Of a DNA stretch of 64,000 nt, positions 47,601 through 62,119 are shown one piece after another (the stretch's first letter is position 1; each line of letters starts with the position of its first letter). A program made the position numbers and the translations under genes. Under the pieces are notes generated by a model. The model did not search any database. It was given only the letters and a program-made list of their open reading frames with translations, and had not been told where the DNA came from. Origin of the DNA: Bugula neritina (lineage: Eukaryota; Bryozoa; Gymnolaemata; Cheilostomatida; Bugulidae). The stretch covers positions 186,001 through 250,000 of the forward strand of contig CAXIUT010000183.1 of assembly GCA_964035545.1 (NCBI GenBank), read 5' to 3'.

Positions 47601-49440
47601 AATATACTGCAACATACTGCAACATACTGAAATACACTTTAACATACTGAAATACACTGCAACAAACTACAACATATTGAAATACACTGCAACACATTGA
47701 AATATACTGCAACATACCTAAATATACGGTAATATACCGAAAAAAAAACTGTAACAGATTGAAAAATTCTGCAACATACTGAAATAAACTGCAACACACT
47801 GAAATACAGCGCAAAATACTACAACATACTGAAATACACTGTAACATATTGAAATACACTGCAACACTTTGAAATATACTGCAACATACCGAAATATATG
47901 GTAAACTACTAAAATATACTGTAACACTTTGAGAAATAGTGCAACACACTGAAATATACTCTGACACATTGCAATATACTGTAACATACTGAAATATGCT
48001 GTAGCACACTGAAATACATTGCAACTCACTGAAATATACTGCAACATACTGAAATACACTGCAACACAGTGAAATATACTGCAACCTACAGAAATAGGTG
48101 GTAAACTACTGAAATATACTGTAACACATTGAAAAATACTGCAACATACTGAAATATACTGCGACACATTGTAATATACTGTAACATACTGAAACATACT
48201 GTAGCACACTGAAATAGACTGCAGCTCACTGAAATATACTGCATTATACTGAAATTCACTGCAGCATCCTACAACATGCTGAAATACACTGTAACATATT
48301 GAAATACACTGCAACAAACTACAACATATTGAAATACACTGCAACGCATTGAAAGACACTGCAACACATTGAAATATACTGCAATATACCAATATATATG
48401 GTAAACTGCTGAAATATACTTTAACACATTGAAAAATACTGCAACATACTGAAATATACTGTAACACACTGAAATAAACTGCAACATACTGAAATACACT
48501 GCTAGATACTGAAATATACTGCAACATACTGCAACAATCTGAAATACACTGTAACATACTGAAATACACTGCAACAAACTACAACATATTGAAATACACT
48601 GCAACGCATTGAAAGACACTGCAACACATTGAAATATACTGCAATATACCAATATATATGGTAAACTGCTGAAATATACTTTAACACATTGAAAAATACT
48701 GCAACATACTGAAATATACTGTAACACACTGAAATAAACTGCAACATACTGAAATACACTGCTAGATACTGAAATATACTGCAACATACTGCAACAATCT
48801 GAAATACACTGTAACATACTGAAATACACTGCAACAAACTACAACATATTGAAATACACTGCAACACATTGAAATATACTGCAACATACCTAAATATACA
48901 GTAATATACCGAAAAAAAAACTGTGACAGATTGAAAAATTCCGCAACATACTGAAATAAACTGCAACACACTGAAATACACCTCAAAATACTACCACATA
49001 CTGAAATACACTGTAACATATTGAAATACACTGCAACACCTTGAAATATACTGCAACATACCGAAATATATGGTAAACTACTAAAATATACTGTAACACT
49101 TTGAAAAACAGTGCAACATACTGAAATATACTGCGACACTTTGCAATGTACTGTAACATACTGAAATATGCTGTAGCACACTGAAATACACTGCAACTCA
49201 CTGAAATATACTGCAACATATTGAAATACACTGCAACATCCTACAACATGCTAAAATACACTGTAACATATTGAAATACAGTACAACACATTGAAATATA
49301 CTGCAACATACCGGAATATATGGTAAAGTACTGAAATATACTGTAACACACTGAAAAATACTGCAACATACTGAAATATACTGCGACACATTGCAATATA
49401 CTGCAACATACCAAAATATATGGTAAACTACTGAAATATA
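44641..49440. repeat. 4.8-kb tandem duplication, copy 2
   Basis: This is the head-to-tail partner of 40136-44640. It is longer because it has 40 bp more near 46926 and a 260-bp internal duplication at 48301-48820. The A7 landmark is interrupted here (GGAAAGAAACTG near 45659). Beyond 49440 the sequence follows a different arrangement. Confidence 0.82.
48301..48820. repeat. Perfect-looking 260-bp tandem duplication
   Basis: 48301-48560 and 48561-48820 are direct tandem copies of 26 decamers. Both begin with a C-type pair (CTGCAACAAACTACAACATA) followed by GCAACGCATTGAAAGAC. A third copy of the opening 40 bp lies at 48821, so the duplication is flanked and joined by the same 40-bp homology. The single-copy version of this block is present at about 43741-44000. 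Confidence 0.9.
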
Positions 49441-49577
49441 CTTTAACACATTGAAAAATACTGCAACATACTGAAATATACTGTAACACACTGAAATATA
49501 CTGCAACATACTGAAATACACTGTAACATACTGAGATAAACTGCAACTGACGAAAATATATGGTAAACTACTGAAAT

Positions 49578-50530
49578 ATAATTTAACACATTGAAAAATC
49601 CTGCAACATACTAAAATATACTGTAACACACTGCAAGATACTGCAACATACCGAAATACACTGTAACATAGTGAAACACACTGCAACATACTGCATTATA
49701 CTGACATACACTGGAACATATTGAAATACACTGCAACATCCTACAACATGGTGAAATACACTGTAACATATTGAAATACACTGCAACAGATTGAAAAATA
49801 CTGCAACATACAGAAATATATGGTAAACTATTGAATTATACTGTAACACATTGAAAAATACTGAAACACACTGAAATATACTCTGACACAATGCAAAATA
49901 CTGTAACATACTGAAATATGCTGTAGCACACTGAAATACACTGCAACTCACTGAAATATACTGCAACATACTGAAAAACACTGTAACATATTGAGACATA
50001 CTGCAACATACTGCAACATTCTGAAATACACTGTAACATACTGAAATACATTGCAAAATACTGCAACATATTGAAATACACTGCAACACATTGAAATATA
50101 CTGCAACATACCTAAATATCCGGTAATATACTGAAATATACTGTAACACATTGAAAAATACTGCAACATACTGAAATACACTGCAACGCACTGAAATACA
50201 TCGCAAAAGACTACAACATACTGAAATACACTGTAACATATTGATATACACTGCAACACATTGAAATATACTGCAACCTATAGAAATATATGGTAAACTA
50301 CTGAAATATACTGTAACACATTGAAAAATACTGCAACATACTGAAACATACTGCGACACATTGCAATATACTGTAACATACTGAAACATGCTGTAGCACA
50401 CTGAAATAGACTGCAGCTCACTGAAACATACTGCAACATACTGAAATTCACTGCAGCATCCTACAACATGCTGAAATACACTGTAACATATTGAAATACA
50501 CTGCAACACATTGAAATATACTGCAACATA
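49578..50530. repeat. Long-range duplicate of 14226-15178
   Basis: This segment aligns to 14226-15178 at offset 35352, with small substitutions such as TGTTAAAC at 14939 against TGGTAAAC here. Part of the same block is also present at 40270-40870, so at least three dispersed copies exist in the window. Confidence 0.78.
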
Positions 50531-50580
50531 CCGCAATATATGGTAAACTACTGAAATATACTGTAACAGATTTCACAAAT

Positions 50581-52990
50581 TCTGCAACATACTGAAATAT
50601 ACTGCGACACATTGCAATATACTGTAACATACTGAAATATGCTCTAGCACACTGAAATACACTGCAACCCACTGAAATATACTGCAACATACGGAAATAC
50701 ACTGCAACACATTGAAATACACTGCAACATACCAAAATAAATGGTAAACTACTGAAATATACTTTAACACATTGAAAAATACTGCAACATACTGAAATAT
50801 ACTGTAACACACTGAAATATACTGCAACATACTGAAATACACTGTAACATACTGAAATAAACTGCAACATACTGAAGTACACTGCAACATCCTACAACAT
50901 ACTGAAATACAATGTAACATATTGAAACACACTGCAACACATTGAAATATACTGCAATGTACCGAATTATATGGTGGACTACTGAAATATACTGTAACAC
51001 ATTGCAATATACTGTAACATACTGAAATATGCTGTAGCACACTGAAATACACTGCAACTCACTGAAACATACTGCAATATACTGAAATACACTGCAACAC
51101 ATTGAAATATACCTCAACCTACAGAAATAGGTGGTAAACTACTGAAATATACTGTAACACATTGAAAAATACTGCAACATACTGAAATATACTGCGACAC
51201 ATTGTAATATACTGTAACATACTGAAACATACTGTAGCACACTGAAATAGACTGCAGCTCACTGAAATATACTGCATTATACTGAAATTCACTGCAGCAT
51301 CCTACAACATGCTGAAATACACTGTAACATATTGAAATACACTGCAACAAACTACAACATATTGAAATACACTGCAACGCATTGAAAGACACTGCAACAC
51401 ATTGAAATATACTGCAATATACCAATATATATGGTAAACTGCTGAAATATACTTTAACACATTGAAAAATACTGCAACATACTGAAATATACTGTAACAC
51501 ACTGAAATATACTGCAACATACTGAAATACACTGCTAGATACTGAAATATACTGCAACATACTGCAACAATCTGAAATACACTGTAACATACTGAAATAC
51601 ACTGCAACAAACTACAACATATTGAAATACACTGCAACACATTGTAATATACTGCAACATACCTAAATATACGGTAATATACCGAAAAAAAAACTGTGAC
51701 AGATTGAAAAACTCCGCAACATACTGAAATAAACTGCAACACACTGAAATACACCGCAAAATACTACCACATACTGAAATACACTGTAACATATTGAAAT
51801 ACACTGCAACACTTTGAAATATACTGCAACATACCGAAATATATGGTAAACTACTAAAATATACTGTAACACTTTGAAAAACAGTGCAACATACTGAAAT
51901 ATACTGCGACACTTTGCAATGTTCTGTAACATACTGAAATATGCTGTAGCACACTGAAATACACTGCAACTCACTGAAATATACTGCAACATATTGAAAT
52001 ACACTGCAACATCCTACAACATGCTAAAATACACTGTAACATATTGAAATACAGTACAACACATTGAAATATACTGCAACATACCGGAATATATGGTAAA
52101 GTACTGAAATATACTGTAACACACTGAAAAATACTGCAACATACTGAAATATACTGCGACACATTGCAATATACTGCAACAAACCAAAATATATGGTAAA
52201 CTACTGAAATATACTTTAACACATTGAAAAGTACTGCAACATACTGAAATATACTGTAACACACTGAAATATACTGCAACATACTGAAATACACTGTAAC
52301 ATACTGAGATAAACTGCAACATACGAAAATATATGGTAAACTACTGAAATATAATTTAACACATTGAAAAATCCTGCAACATACTAAAATATACTGTAAC
52401 ACACTGCAAGATACTGCAACATACCGAAATACACTGTAACATAGTGAAACACACTGCAACATATTGCATTATACTGACATACACTGGAACATATTGAAAT
52501 ACACTGCAACATCCTACAACATGGTGAAATACACTGTAACATATTGAAATACACTGCAACAGATTGAAAAATACTGCAACATACAGAAATATATGGTAAA
52601 CTATTGAATTATACTGTAACACATTGAAAAATACTGAAACACACTGAAATATACTCTGACACAATGCAAAATACTGTAACATACTGAAATATGCTGTAGC
52701 ACACTGAAATACACTGCAACTCACTGAAATATACTGCAACATACTGAAAAACACTGTAACATATTGAGACATACTGCAACATACTGCAACATACTGAAAT
52801 ACACTGCAACATACTGAAATACATTGCAAAATACTGCAACATATTGAAATACACTGCAACACATTGAAATATACTGCAACATACCTAAATATCCGGTAAT
52901 ATACTGAAATATACTGTAACACATTGAAAAATACTGCAACATACTGAAATACACTGCAACCCACTGAAATACATCGCAAAAGACTACAAC
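50581..52990. repeat. Long-range duplicate of 16360-18769
   Basis: About 2.4 kb aligns at a constant offset of 34221. The match includes the landmark near 17463/51684 and the variants TACCAATATATATGG, GTGACAGATTG and CATACGAAAATATATGG. It joins the preceding segment at an irregular TTTCACAAATTCTG near 50571. Confidence 0.8.
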
Positions 52991-53699
52991 ATACTGAAAT
53001 ACACTGTAACATATTGAAATACACTGCAACACATTGAAATATACTGCAACCTATAGAAATATATGGTAAACTACTGAAATATACTGTAACACATTGAAAA
53101 ATACTGCAACATACTGAAATATACTGTAACACACTGAAATATACTGCAACATACTGAAATACACTGTAACATACTGAAATAAACTGCAACATACTGAAGT
53201 ACACTGCAACATCCTACAACATACTGAAATACAATGTAACATATTGAAACACACTGCAACACATTGAAATATACTGCAATGTCCCGAATTATATGGTGGA
53301 CTACTGAAATATACTGTAACACATTGAAAAATACTGCAAGATACTGAAATATACTGCGACACATTGCAATATACTGTAACATACTGAAATATGCTACAGC
53401 ACACTGAAATACACTGCAACTCACTGAAATATACTGCAACATATTGAAATACACTGCAACATTCTACAACATGCTGAAACACACTGTAACGTATTGAAAT
53501 ACACTGCAACACATTGAAATATACAGCAACATACCGATATATATGGTAAACTACTGAAATAGACTGTAACACATTGCAAAAGACTGCAATATACTGAAAT
53601 ATACTGCGACACATTGCAATATACTGTAACATACTGAAATATGCTCTAGCACACTGAAATACACTGCAACTCACTGAAATATACTGCAACATACTGAAA

Positions 53700-54725
53700 T
53701 ACACTGCAACACAATGAAATATACTGCAACCTACAGAAAAAGGTGGTAAACTACTGAAATATACTGTAACACATTGAAAAACACTGCAACATACTGAAAT
53801 ATACTGCGACACATTGTAATATACTGTAACATACTGAAACATACTGCAGCACACTGAAATAGACTGCAGCTCACTGAAATATACTGCATTATACTGAAAT
53901 TCACTGCAGCATCCTACAACATGCTGAACTACACTGTAACATATTGAAATACACTGCAACAAACTACAACATATTGAAATACACTGCAACGCATTGAAAG
54001 ACACTGCAACACATTGAAATATACTGCAATATACCAATATATATGGTAAACTGCTGAAATACACTTTAACACATTGAAAAATACTGCAACATACTGAAAT
54101 ATACTGTAACACACTGAAATATACTGCAACATACTGAAATACACTGCTAGATACTGAAATATACTGCAACACACTGCAACAATCTGAAATACACTGTAAC
54201 ATACTGAAATACACTGCAACAAACTACAACATATTGAAATACACTGCAACACATTGAAATATACTGCAACATACCTAAATATACGGTAATATACCGAAAA
54301 AAAAACTGTGACAGATTGAAAAATTCCGCAACATACTGAAATAAACTGCAACACACTGAAATACACCGCAAAATACTACAACATACTGAAATACACTGTA
54401 ACATATTGAAATACACTGCAACACTTAGAAATATACTGCAACAAACCGAAATATATGGTAAACTACTAAAATATACTGTAACACTTTGAAAAACAGTGCA
54501 ACATACTGAAATATACTGCGACACTTTGCAATGTACTGTAACATACTGAAATATGCTGTAGCACACTGAAATACACTGCAACTCACTGAAATATACTGCA
54601 ACATATTGAAATACACTGCAACATCCTACAACATGCTAAAATACACTGTAACATATTGAAATACAGTACAACACATTGAAATATACTGCAACATGCCGGA
54701 ATATATGGTAAAGTACTGAAATATA
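53700..54725. repeat. Duplicate of 51088-52108 (spacing 2612 bp)
   Basis: The segment aligns at offset 2612, which is 2610 plus the A9 landmark shift (51685 against 54297). It has more substitutions than the 7.8-kb or 4.5-kb pairs. The stretch from 52991 to 53699 is further mosaic satellite with no gene. Confidence 0.7.
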
Positions 54726-56442
54726 CTTTAACACATTGAAAAATACTGCAACATACTGAAATATACTGTAACACACTGAAATATACTGCAACATACTGAA
54801 ATACACTGTAACATACTGAGATAAACTGCAACATACGAAAATATATGGTAAACTACTGAAATATACTTTAACACATTGAAAAATCCTGCAACATACTAAA
54901 ATATACTGTAACACACTGCAAGATACTGCAACATACCGAAATACACTGTAACATATTGAAATACACTGCAACAGATTGAAAAATACTGCAACATACCGAA
55001 ATATATGGTAAACTATTGAATTATACTGTAACACATTGAAAAATACTGAAACACACTGAAATATACTCTGACACAATGCAAAATACTGTAACATACTGAA
55101 ATATGCTGTAGCACACTGAAATACACTGCAACTCACTGAAATATACTGCTACATACTGAAAAACACTGTAACATATTGAGACATACTGCAACATACTGCA
55201 ACATACTGAAATACACTGTAACATACTGAAATACATTGCAAAATACTGCAACATATTGAAATACACTGCAACACATTGAAATATACTGCAACATACCTAA
55301 ATATCCGGTAATATACTGAAATATACTGTAACACATTGAAAAATACTGCAACATACTGAAATACACTGCAACCCACTGAAATACATCGCAAAAGACTACA
55401 ACATACTGAAATACACTGTAACATATTGAAATACACTGCAACACATTGAAATATACTGCAACCTATAGAAATATATGGTAAACTACTGAAATATACTGTA
55501 ACACATTGAAAAATACTGCAACATACTGAAACATACTGCGACACATTGCAATATACTGTAACATACTGAAACATGCTGTAGCACACTGAAATAGACTGCA
55601 GCTCACTGAAATATACTGCAACATACTGAAATTCACTGCAGCATCCTACAACATGCTGAAATACACTGTAACATATTGAAATACACTGCAACACATTGAA
55701 ATATACTGCGACACATTGCAATATACTGTAACATACTGAAACATGCTGTAGCACACTGAAATAGACTGCAGCTCACTGAAATATACTGCAACATACTGAA
55801 ATTCACTGCAGCCTCCTACAACATACTGAAATACACTGTAACATACTGAAATAAACTGCAACATACTGAAGTACACTGCAACATCCTACAACATACTGAA
55901 ATACAATGTAACATATTGAAACACACTGCAACACATTGAAATATACTGCAATGTACCGAATTATATGGTGGACTACTGAAATATACTGTAACACATTGAA
56001 AAATACTGCAAGATACTGAAATATACTGCGACACATTGCAATATACTGTAACATACTGAAATATGCTACAGCACACTGAAATACACTGCAACTCACTGAA
56101 ATATACTGCAACATATTGAAATACACTGCAACATTCTACAACATGCTGAAACACACTGTAACGTATTGAAATACACTGCAACACATTGAAATATACAGCA
56201 ACATACCGAAATATATGGTAAACTACTGAAATATACTATAACACATTGAAAAATACTGCAACATACTGAAATATACTGTAACACACTGAAATATACTGCA
56301 ACATACTGAAATACACTGTAACATACTGAAATAAACTGCAACATACTGAAATACACTGCTACATACTGAAATATAACTCAACATACTGCAACGTACTGAA
56401 ATACACTGTAACATATTGAAATATACAGCAACATACCGAAAT
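54726..56442. repeat. Satellite mosaic segment
   Basis: This stretch contains only decamer satellite. It includes a 230-bp segment (about 56213-56442) that is absent from the related block near 58781. That segment is bounded by direct copies of a TACCGAAATATATGGTA module, again consistent with recombination between dyad modules. Confidence 0.7.
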
Positions 56443-58781
56443 ATATGGTAAACTACTGAAATAGACTGTAACACATTGCAAAAGACTGCAACATACTGAA
56501 ATATACTGCGACACATTGCAATATACTGTAACATACTGAAATATGCCCTAGCACACTGAAATACACTGCAACTCACTGAAATATACTGCAACATACTGAA
56601 ATACACTGCAACACATTGAAATATACCGCAACATACCAAAATATATGGTAAACTACTGAAATATACTTTAACACATTGAAAAATACTGCAACATACTGAA
56701 ATATACTGTAACACACTGAAATATACTGCAACATACTGAAATACACTGTAACATACTGAAATAAACTGCAACATACTGAAATACACTGCTACATACTGAA
56801 ATATAACTCAACATACTGCAACGTACTGAAATACACTGTAACATATTGAAATACACTGCAACATACTACAAAATATTGAATTACACTGCAACACATTGAA
56901 ATATACTCCAATATACCTAAATATACGGTAATATACCGAAAAACACTGTAACGCATCGAAAAATACTGCAACATACAGAAATACACTGCAACACTATAAT
57001 CCACTGCACAATACTACAACATACTGAAATACACTGTCACATATTGAAATACACTGCAACACATTGAAATATACTGCGACACATTGCAATATACTGTAAC
57101 ATACTGAAACATGCTGAAGCACACTGAAATACACTGCAGCTCACTGAAACATACTGCAACATACTGAAATTCACTGCAGCCTCCTACAACATGCTGAAAT
57201 ACACTGTAACATATTGAAATACACTGCAACACATTGAAATATACTGCAACATACCGCAATATATGGTAAACTACTGAAATATACTGTAACACATTGAAAA
57301 ATACTGCATCATACTGAAATCTACTGCGACACAATGCAATATTCTGTAACATACTGAGATATGCTGTAGCACACTGAAATACACTACAACTCACTGAAAC
57401 ATACTGCAACATACTGAAATACACTGTAACATCCTACAACATACTGAAATACACAGTAACATATTGAAATACACTGCAACACATTGAAATATACTGCAAC
57501 ATACCTAAATATACGGTAATATACTGAAATATACTGTAACACATTGAAAAATACTGCAAGATACTTGAATATACTGTGACACATTGCAATATACTGTAAC
57601 ATACTGAAATATGCTCAAGCACACTGAAATACACTGCACCTCACTGAAATATACTGCAACATACTGAAATACACTGCAACATCCTACAACATACTGAAAT
57701 ACACTGCAACATATTGAAAGACACTGCAAGACAATGAAATATACTGCAACATACCAAAATACATGGTAAAGTACTGAAATATATTTTAACACATTGAAAA
57801 ATACTGCAACATACTGAAATATACTGTAACACACTGAAATATACTGCAACATACTGAAATACACTGCAACATATTGAAAGACACTGCAAGACAATGAAAT
57901 ATACTGCAACATACTGAAATATACTGTAACACACTGAAATATACTGCAACATACTGAAATACACTGCTACATACTGAAATATATGGCAACATACTGCAAC
58001 ATACTGAAATACACTGTAACATACTGAAATACACTGTAACAAACTACAACATATTGAAATACACTGCAACACATTGAAATATACTGCAACATACCTAAAT
58101 TTACGGTAATATAGCGGAAAAAAACTGTAACAGATTGATAAATTCTGCAATATACTGAAATATACTGCGACACATTGCAATATACTGTAACATACTGAAA
58201 TATGCTCTAGCACACTGAAATACACTGCAACCTACTGAAATATACTGCAACAAACGGAAATACACTGCAACACATTGAAATACACTGCAACATACCAATA
58301 TAAATGGTAAACTACTGAAATATACTTTAACACATTGAAAAATACTGCAACATACTGAAATATACTGTAACACACTGAAATATACTGCAACATACTGAAA
58401 TACACTGTAACATACTGAAATAAACTGCAACATACTGAAGTACACTGCAACATCCTACAACATACTGAAATACAATGTAACATATTGAAACACACTGCAA
58501 CACATTGAAATATACTGCAATGTACCGAATTATATGGTGGACTACTGAAATATACTGTAACACATTGAAAAATACTGCAAGATACTGAAATATACTGCGA
58601 CACATTGCAATATACTGTAACATACTGAAATATGCTACAGCACACTGAAATACACTGCAACTCACTGAAATATACTGCAACATATTGAAATACACTGCAA
58701 CATTCTACAACATGCTGAAACACACTGTAACGTATTGAAATACACTGCAACACATTGAAATATACAGCAACATACCGAAAT
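56443..58781. repeat. 2339-bp higher-order unit, copy 1
   Basis: Sequence from 56443 to about 58100 recurs at 58782-60439 at offset 2339. The odd length is 2340 minus 2 (a shortened unit near 56993, CACTATAATCCACTG) plus 1 (the A7 landmark at 58118). Confidence 0.82.
56985..57010. repeat. Shortened satellite unit (register shift -2)
   Basis: The spacing between the two CTG anchors is 18 instead of 20 bases (CAACACTATAATCCACTG). The same event is present at 59324-59349 in the next 2339-bp copy, so it predates that duplication. Confidence 0.75.
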
Positions 58782-61120
58782 ATATGGTAAACTACTGAAA
58801 TAGACTGTAACACATTGCAAAAGACTGCAACATACTGAAATATACTGCGACACATTGCAATATACTGTAACATACTGAAATATGCCCTAGCACACTGAAA
58901 TACACTGCAACTCACTGAAATACACTGCAACATACTGAAATACACTGCAACACATTGAAATATACCGCAACATACCAAAATATATGGTAAACTACTGAAA
59001 TATACTTTAACACATTGAGAAATACTGCAACATACTGAAATATACTGTAACACACTGAAATATACTGCAACATACTGAAATACACTGTAACATACTGAAA
59101 TAAACTGCAACATACTGAAATACACTGCTACATACTGAAATATAACTCAACATACTGCAACGTACTGAAATACACTGTAACATATTGAAATACACTGCAA
59201 CACACCACAAAATATTGAATTACACTGCAACACATTGAAATATACTCCAATATAGCTAAATATACGGTAATATACCGAAAAACACTGTAACGCATCGAAA
59301 AATACTGCAACATACAGAAATACACTGCAACACTATAATCCACTGCACAATACTACAACATACTGAAATACACTGTCACATATTGAAATACACTGCAACA
59401 CATTGAAATATACTGCGACACATTGCAATATACTGTAACATACTGAAACATGCTGTAGCACACTGAAATAGACTGCAGCTCACTGAAATATACTGCAACA
59501 TACTGAAATTCACTGCAGCCTCCTACAACATGCTGAAATACACTGTAACATATTGAAATACACTGCAACACATTGAAATATACTGCAACATACCGCAATA
59601 TATGGTAAACTACTGAAATATACTGTAACACATTGAAAAATACTGCATCATACTGAAATATACTGCGACACAATGCAATATTCTGTAACATACTGAGATA
59701 TGCTGTAGCACACTGAAATACACTACAACTCACTGAAACATACTGCAACATACTGAAATACACTGTAACATCCTACAACATACTGAAATACACAGTAACA
59801 TATTGAAATACACTGCAACACATTGAAATATACTGCAACATACCTAAATATACGGTAATATACTGAAATATACTGTAACAAATTGAAAAATACTGCAAGA
59901 TAATGAAATATACTGTGACACATTGCAATATACTGTAACATACTGAAATATGCTCAAGCACACTGAAATACACTGCACCTCACTGAAATATACTGCAACA
60001 TACTGAAATACACTGCAACATCCTACAACATACTGAAATACACTGCAACATATTGAAAGACACTGCAAGACAATGAAATATACTGCAACATACCAAAATA
60101 CATGGTAAACTACTGAAATATATTTTAACACATTGAAAAATACTGCAACATACTGAAATATACTGTAACACACTGAAATATACTGCAACATACTGAAATA
60201 CACTGCAACATATTGAAAGACACTGCAAGACAATGAAATATACTGCAACATACTGAAATATACTGTAACACACTGAAATATACTGCAACATACTGAAATA
60301 CACTGCTACATACTGAAATATACGGCAACATACTGCAACATACTGAAATACGCTGTAACATACTGAAATACACTGTAACAAACTACAACATATTGAAATA
60401 CACTGCAACACATTGAAATATACTGCAACATACCTAAATATCCGGTAATATACTGAAATATACTGTAACACATTGAAAAATACTGCAACATACTGAAATA
60501 CACTGCAACCCACTGAAATACATCGCAAAAGACTACAACATACTGAAATATACTGTAACACACTGAAATATACTGCAACATACTGAAATACACTGAAACA
60601 TACTGAAATAAACTGCAACATACCAAAATATATGGTAAACTACTGAAATATACTGTAACACACTGAAAAATACTGCAACATACTGAAATATACTGCGACA
60701 CATTGCAATATACTGCAACATACCAAAATATATGGTAAACTACTGAAATATACTTTAACACATTGAAAATTACTGCAACATTCTGAAATATACTGTAACG
60801 CACTGAAATATACTGCAACAAACTGAAATACACTGTAACATATTGAAATGAACTGCAACAAACCAAAATATATGGTTAACTACTGAAATATACTTTAACA
60901 CATTGAAAAATACTGCAACATACTAAAATATACCAGAACACACTGCAAGATACTGCAACATTCCGAAATACACTGTAACATACTGAAACACACTGCAACA
61001 TACTGCATTATACTGACATACACTGGAACATATTGAAATACACTGCAACATCCTACAACATGCTGAAATACACTGTAACATATTGAAATACACTGCAACA
61101 CAATGAAATATACTGTAACA
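58782..61120. repeat. 2339-bp higher-order unit, copy 2 (right part diverges)
   Basis: This copy matches 56443-58100 up to about 60439. It then switches to the arrangement containing TATCCGGTAATA instead of the GCGG-A7 landmark. The stretch to 62119 resembles segments such as 7390-8560 and 11240-12420. The right end is set by the period only. Confidence 0.65.
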
Positions 61121-62119
61121 TACCAAAATATATGGTAAACTACTGAAATATACTTTAACACATTGAAAAATACTGCAACATACTGAAATATACTGTAACA
61201 CACTGAAATATACTGCAACATACTGAAATACACTGTAACATACTGAAATAAACTGTAACATACTGAAATACACTGCAACATCCTACAACATACTGAATTA
61301 CACTGTAACATTGTGAAATACACTGCAACACATTGAAAAATACTGCAACATACCGAAATATACGGTAAACTATTGAATTATACTGTAACACATTGAAAAA
61401 TACTGAAACACACTGAAATATACTCTGACACAATGCAATATACTGTAACATACTGAAATATGCTGTAGCACACTGAAATACACTGCAACTCACTGAAATA
61501 TACTACAACATACTGAAAAACACTGTAACATATTGAAACATACTGCAACATACTACAACATATTGAAATACACTGCAACACATTGAAATATACTGCAACA
61601 TACCTAAATATCCGGTAATATACTGAAATATACTGTAACACATTGAAAAATACTACAACATACTGAAATACACTGTAACATATTGAAATACACTGCAACA
61701 CATTGAAATATACTGCAACCTATAGAAATATATGGTAAACTACTGAAATATACTGTAACACATTGAAAAATACTGCAACATACTGAAACATACTGCGACA
61801 CATTGCAATATACAGTAACATACTGAAACATGCTGCAGCACACTGAAATAGACTGCAGCTCACTGAAATATACTGCATCATACTGAAATACACTGCTACA
61901 TACTGAAATATACTGCAACATACTGCAACATACTAAAATACACTGTAACATACTGAAATACACTGCAACAAACTACAACATATTGAAATACACTGCAACA
62001 CATTGAAATATACTGCAACATAACTAAATATACGGTAATATACCGAAAAAAAAACTGTAACAGATTGAAAAATTCTGCAACATACTGAAATACACTGCAA
62101 CCCACTGAAATACATCGCA

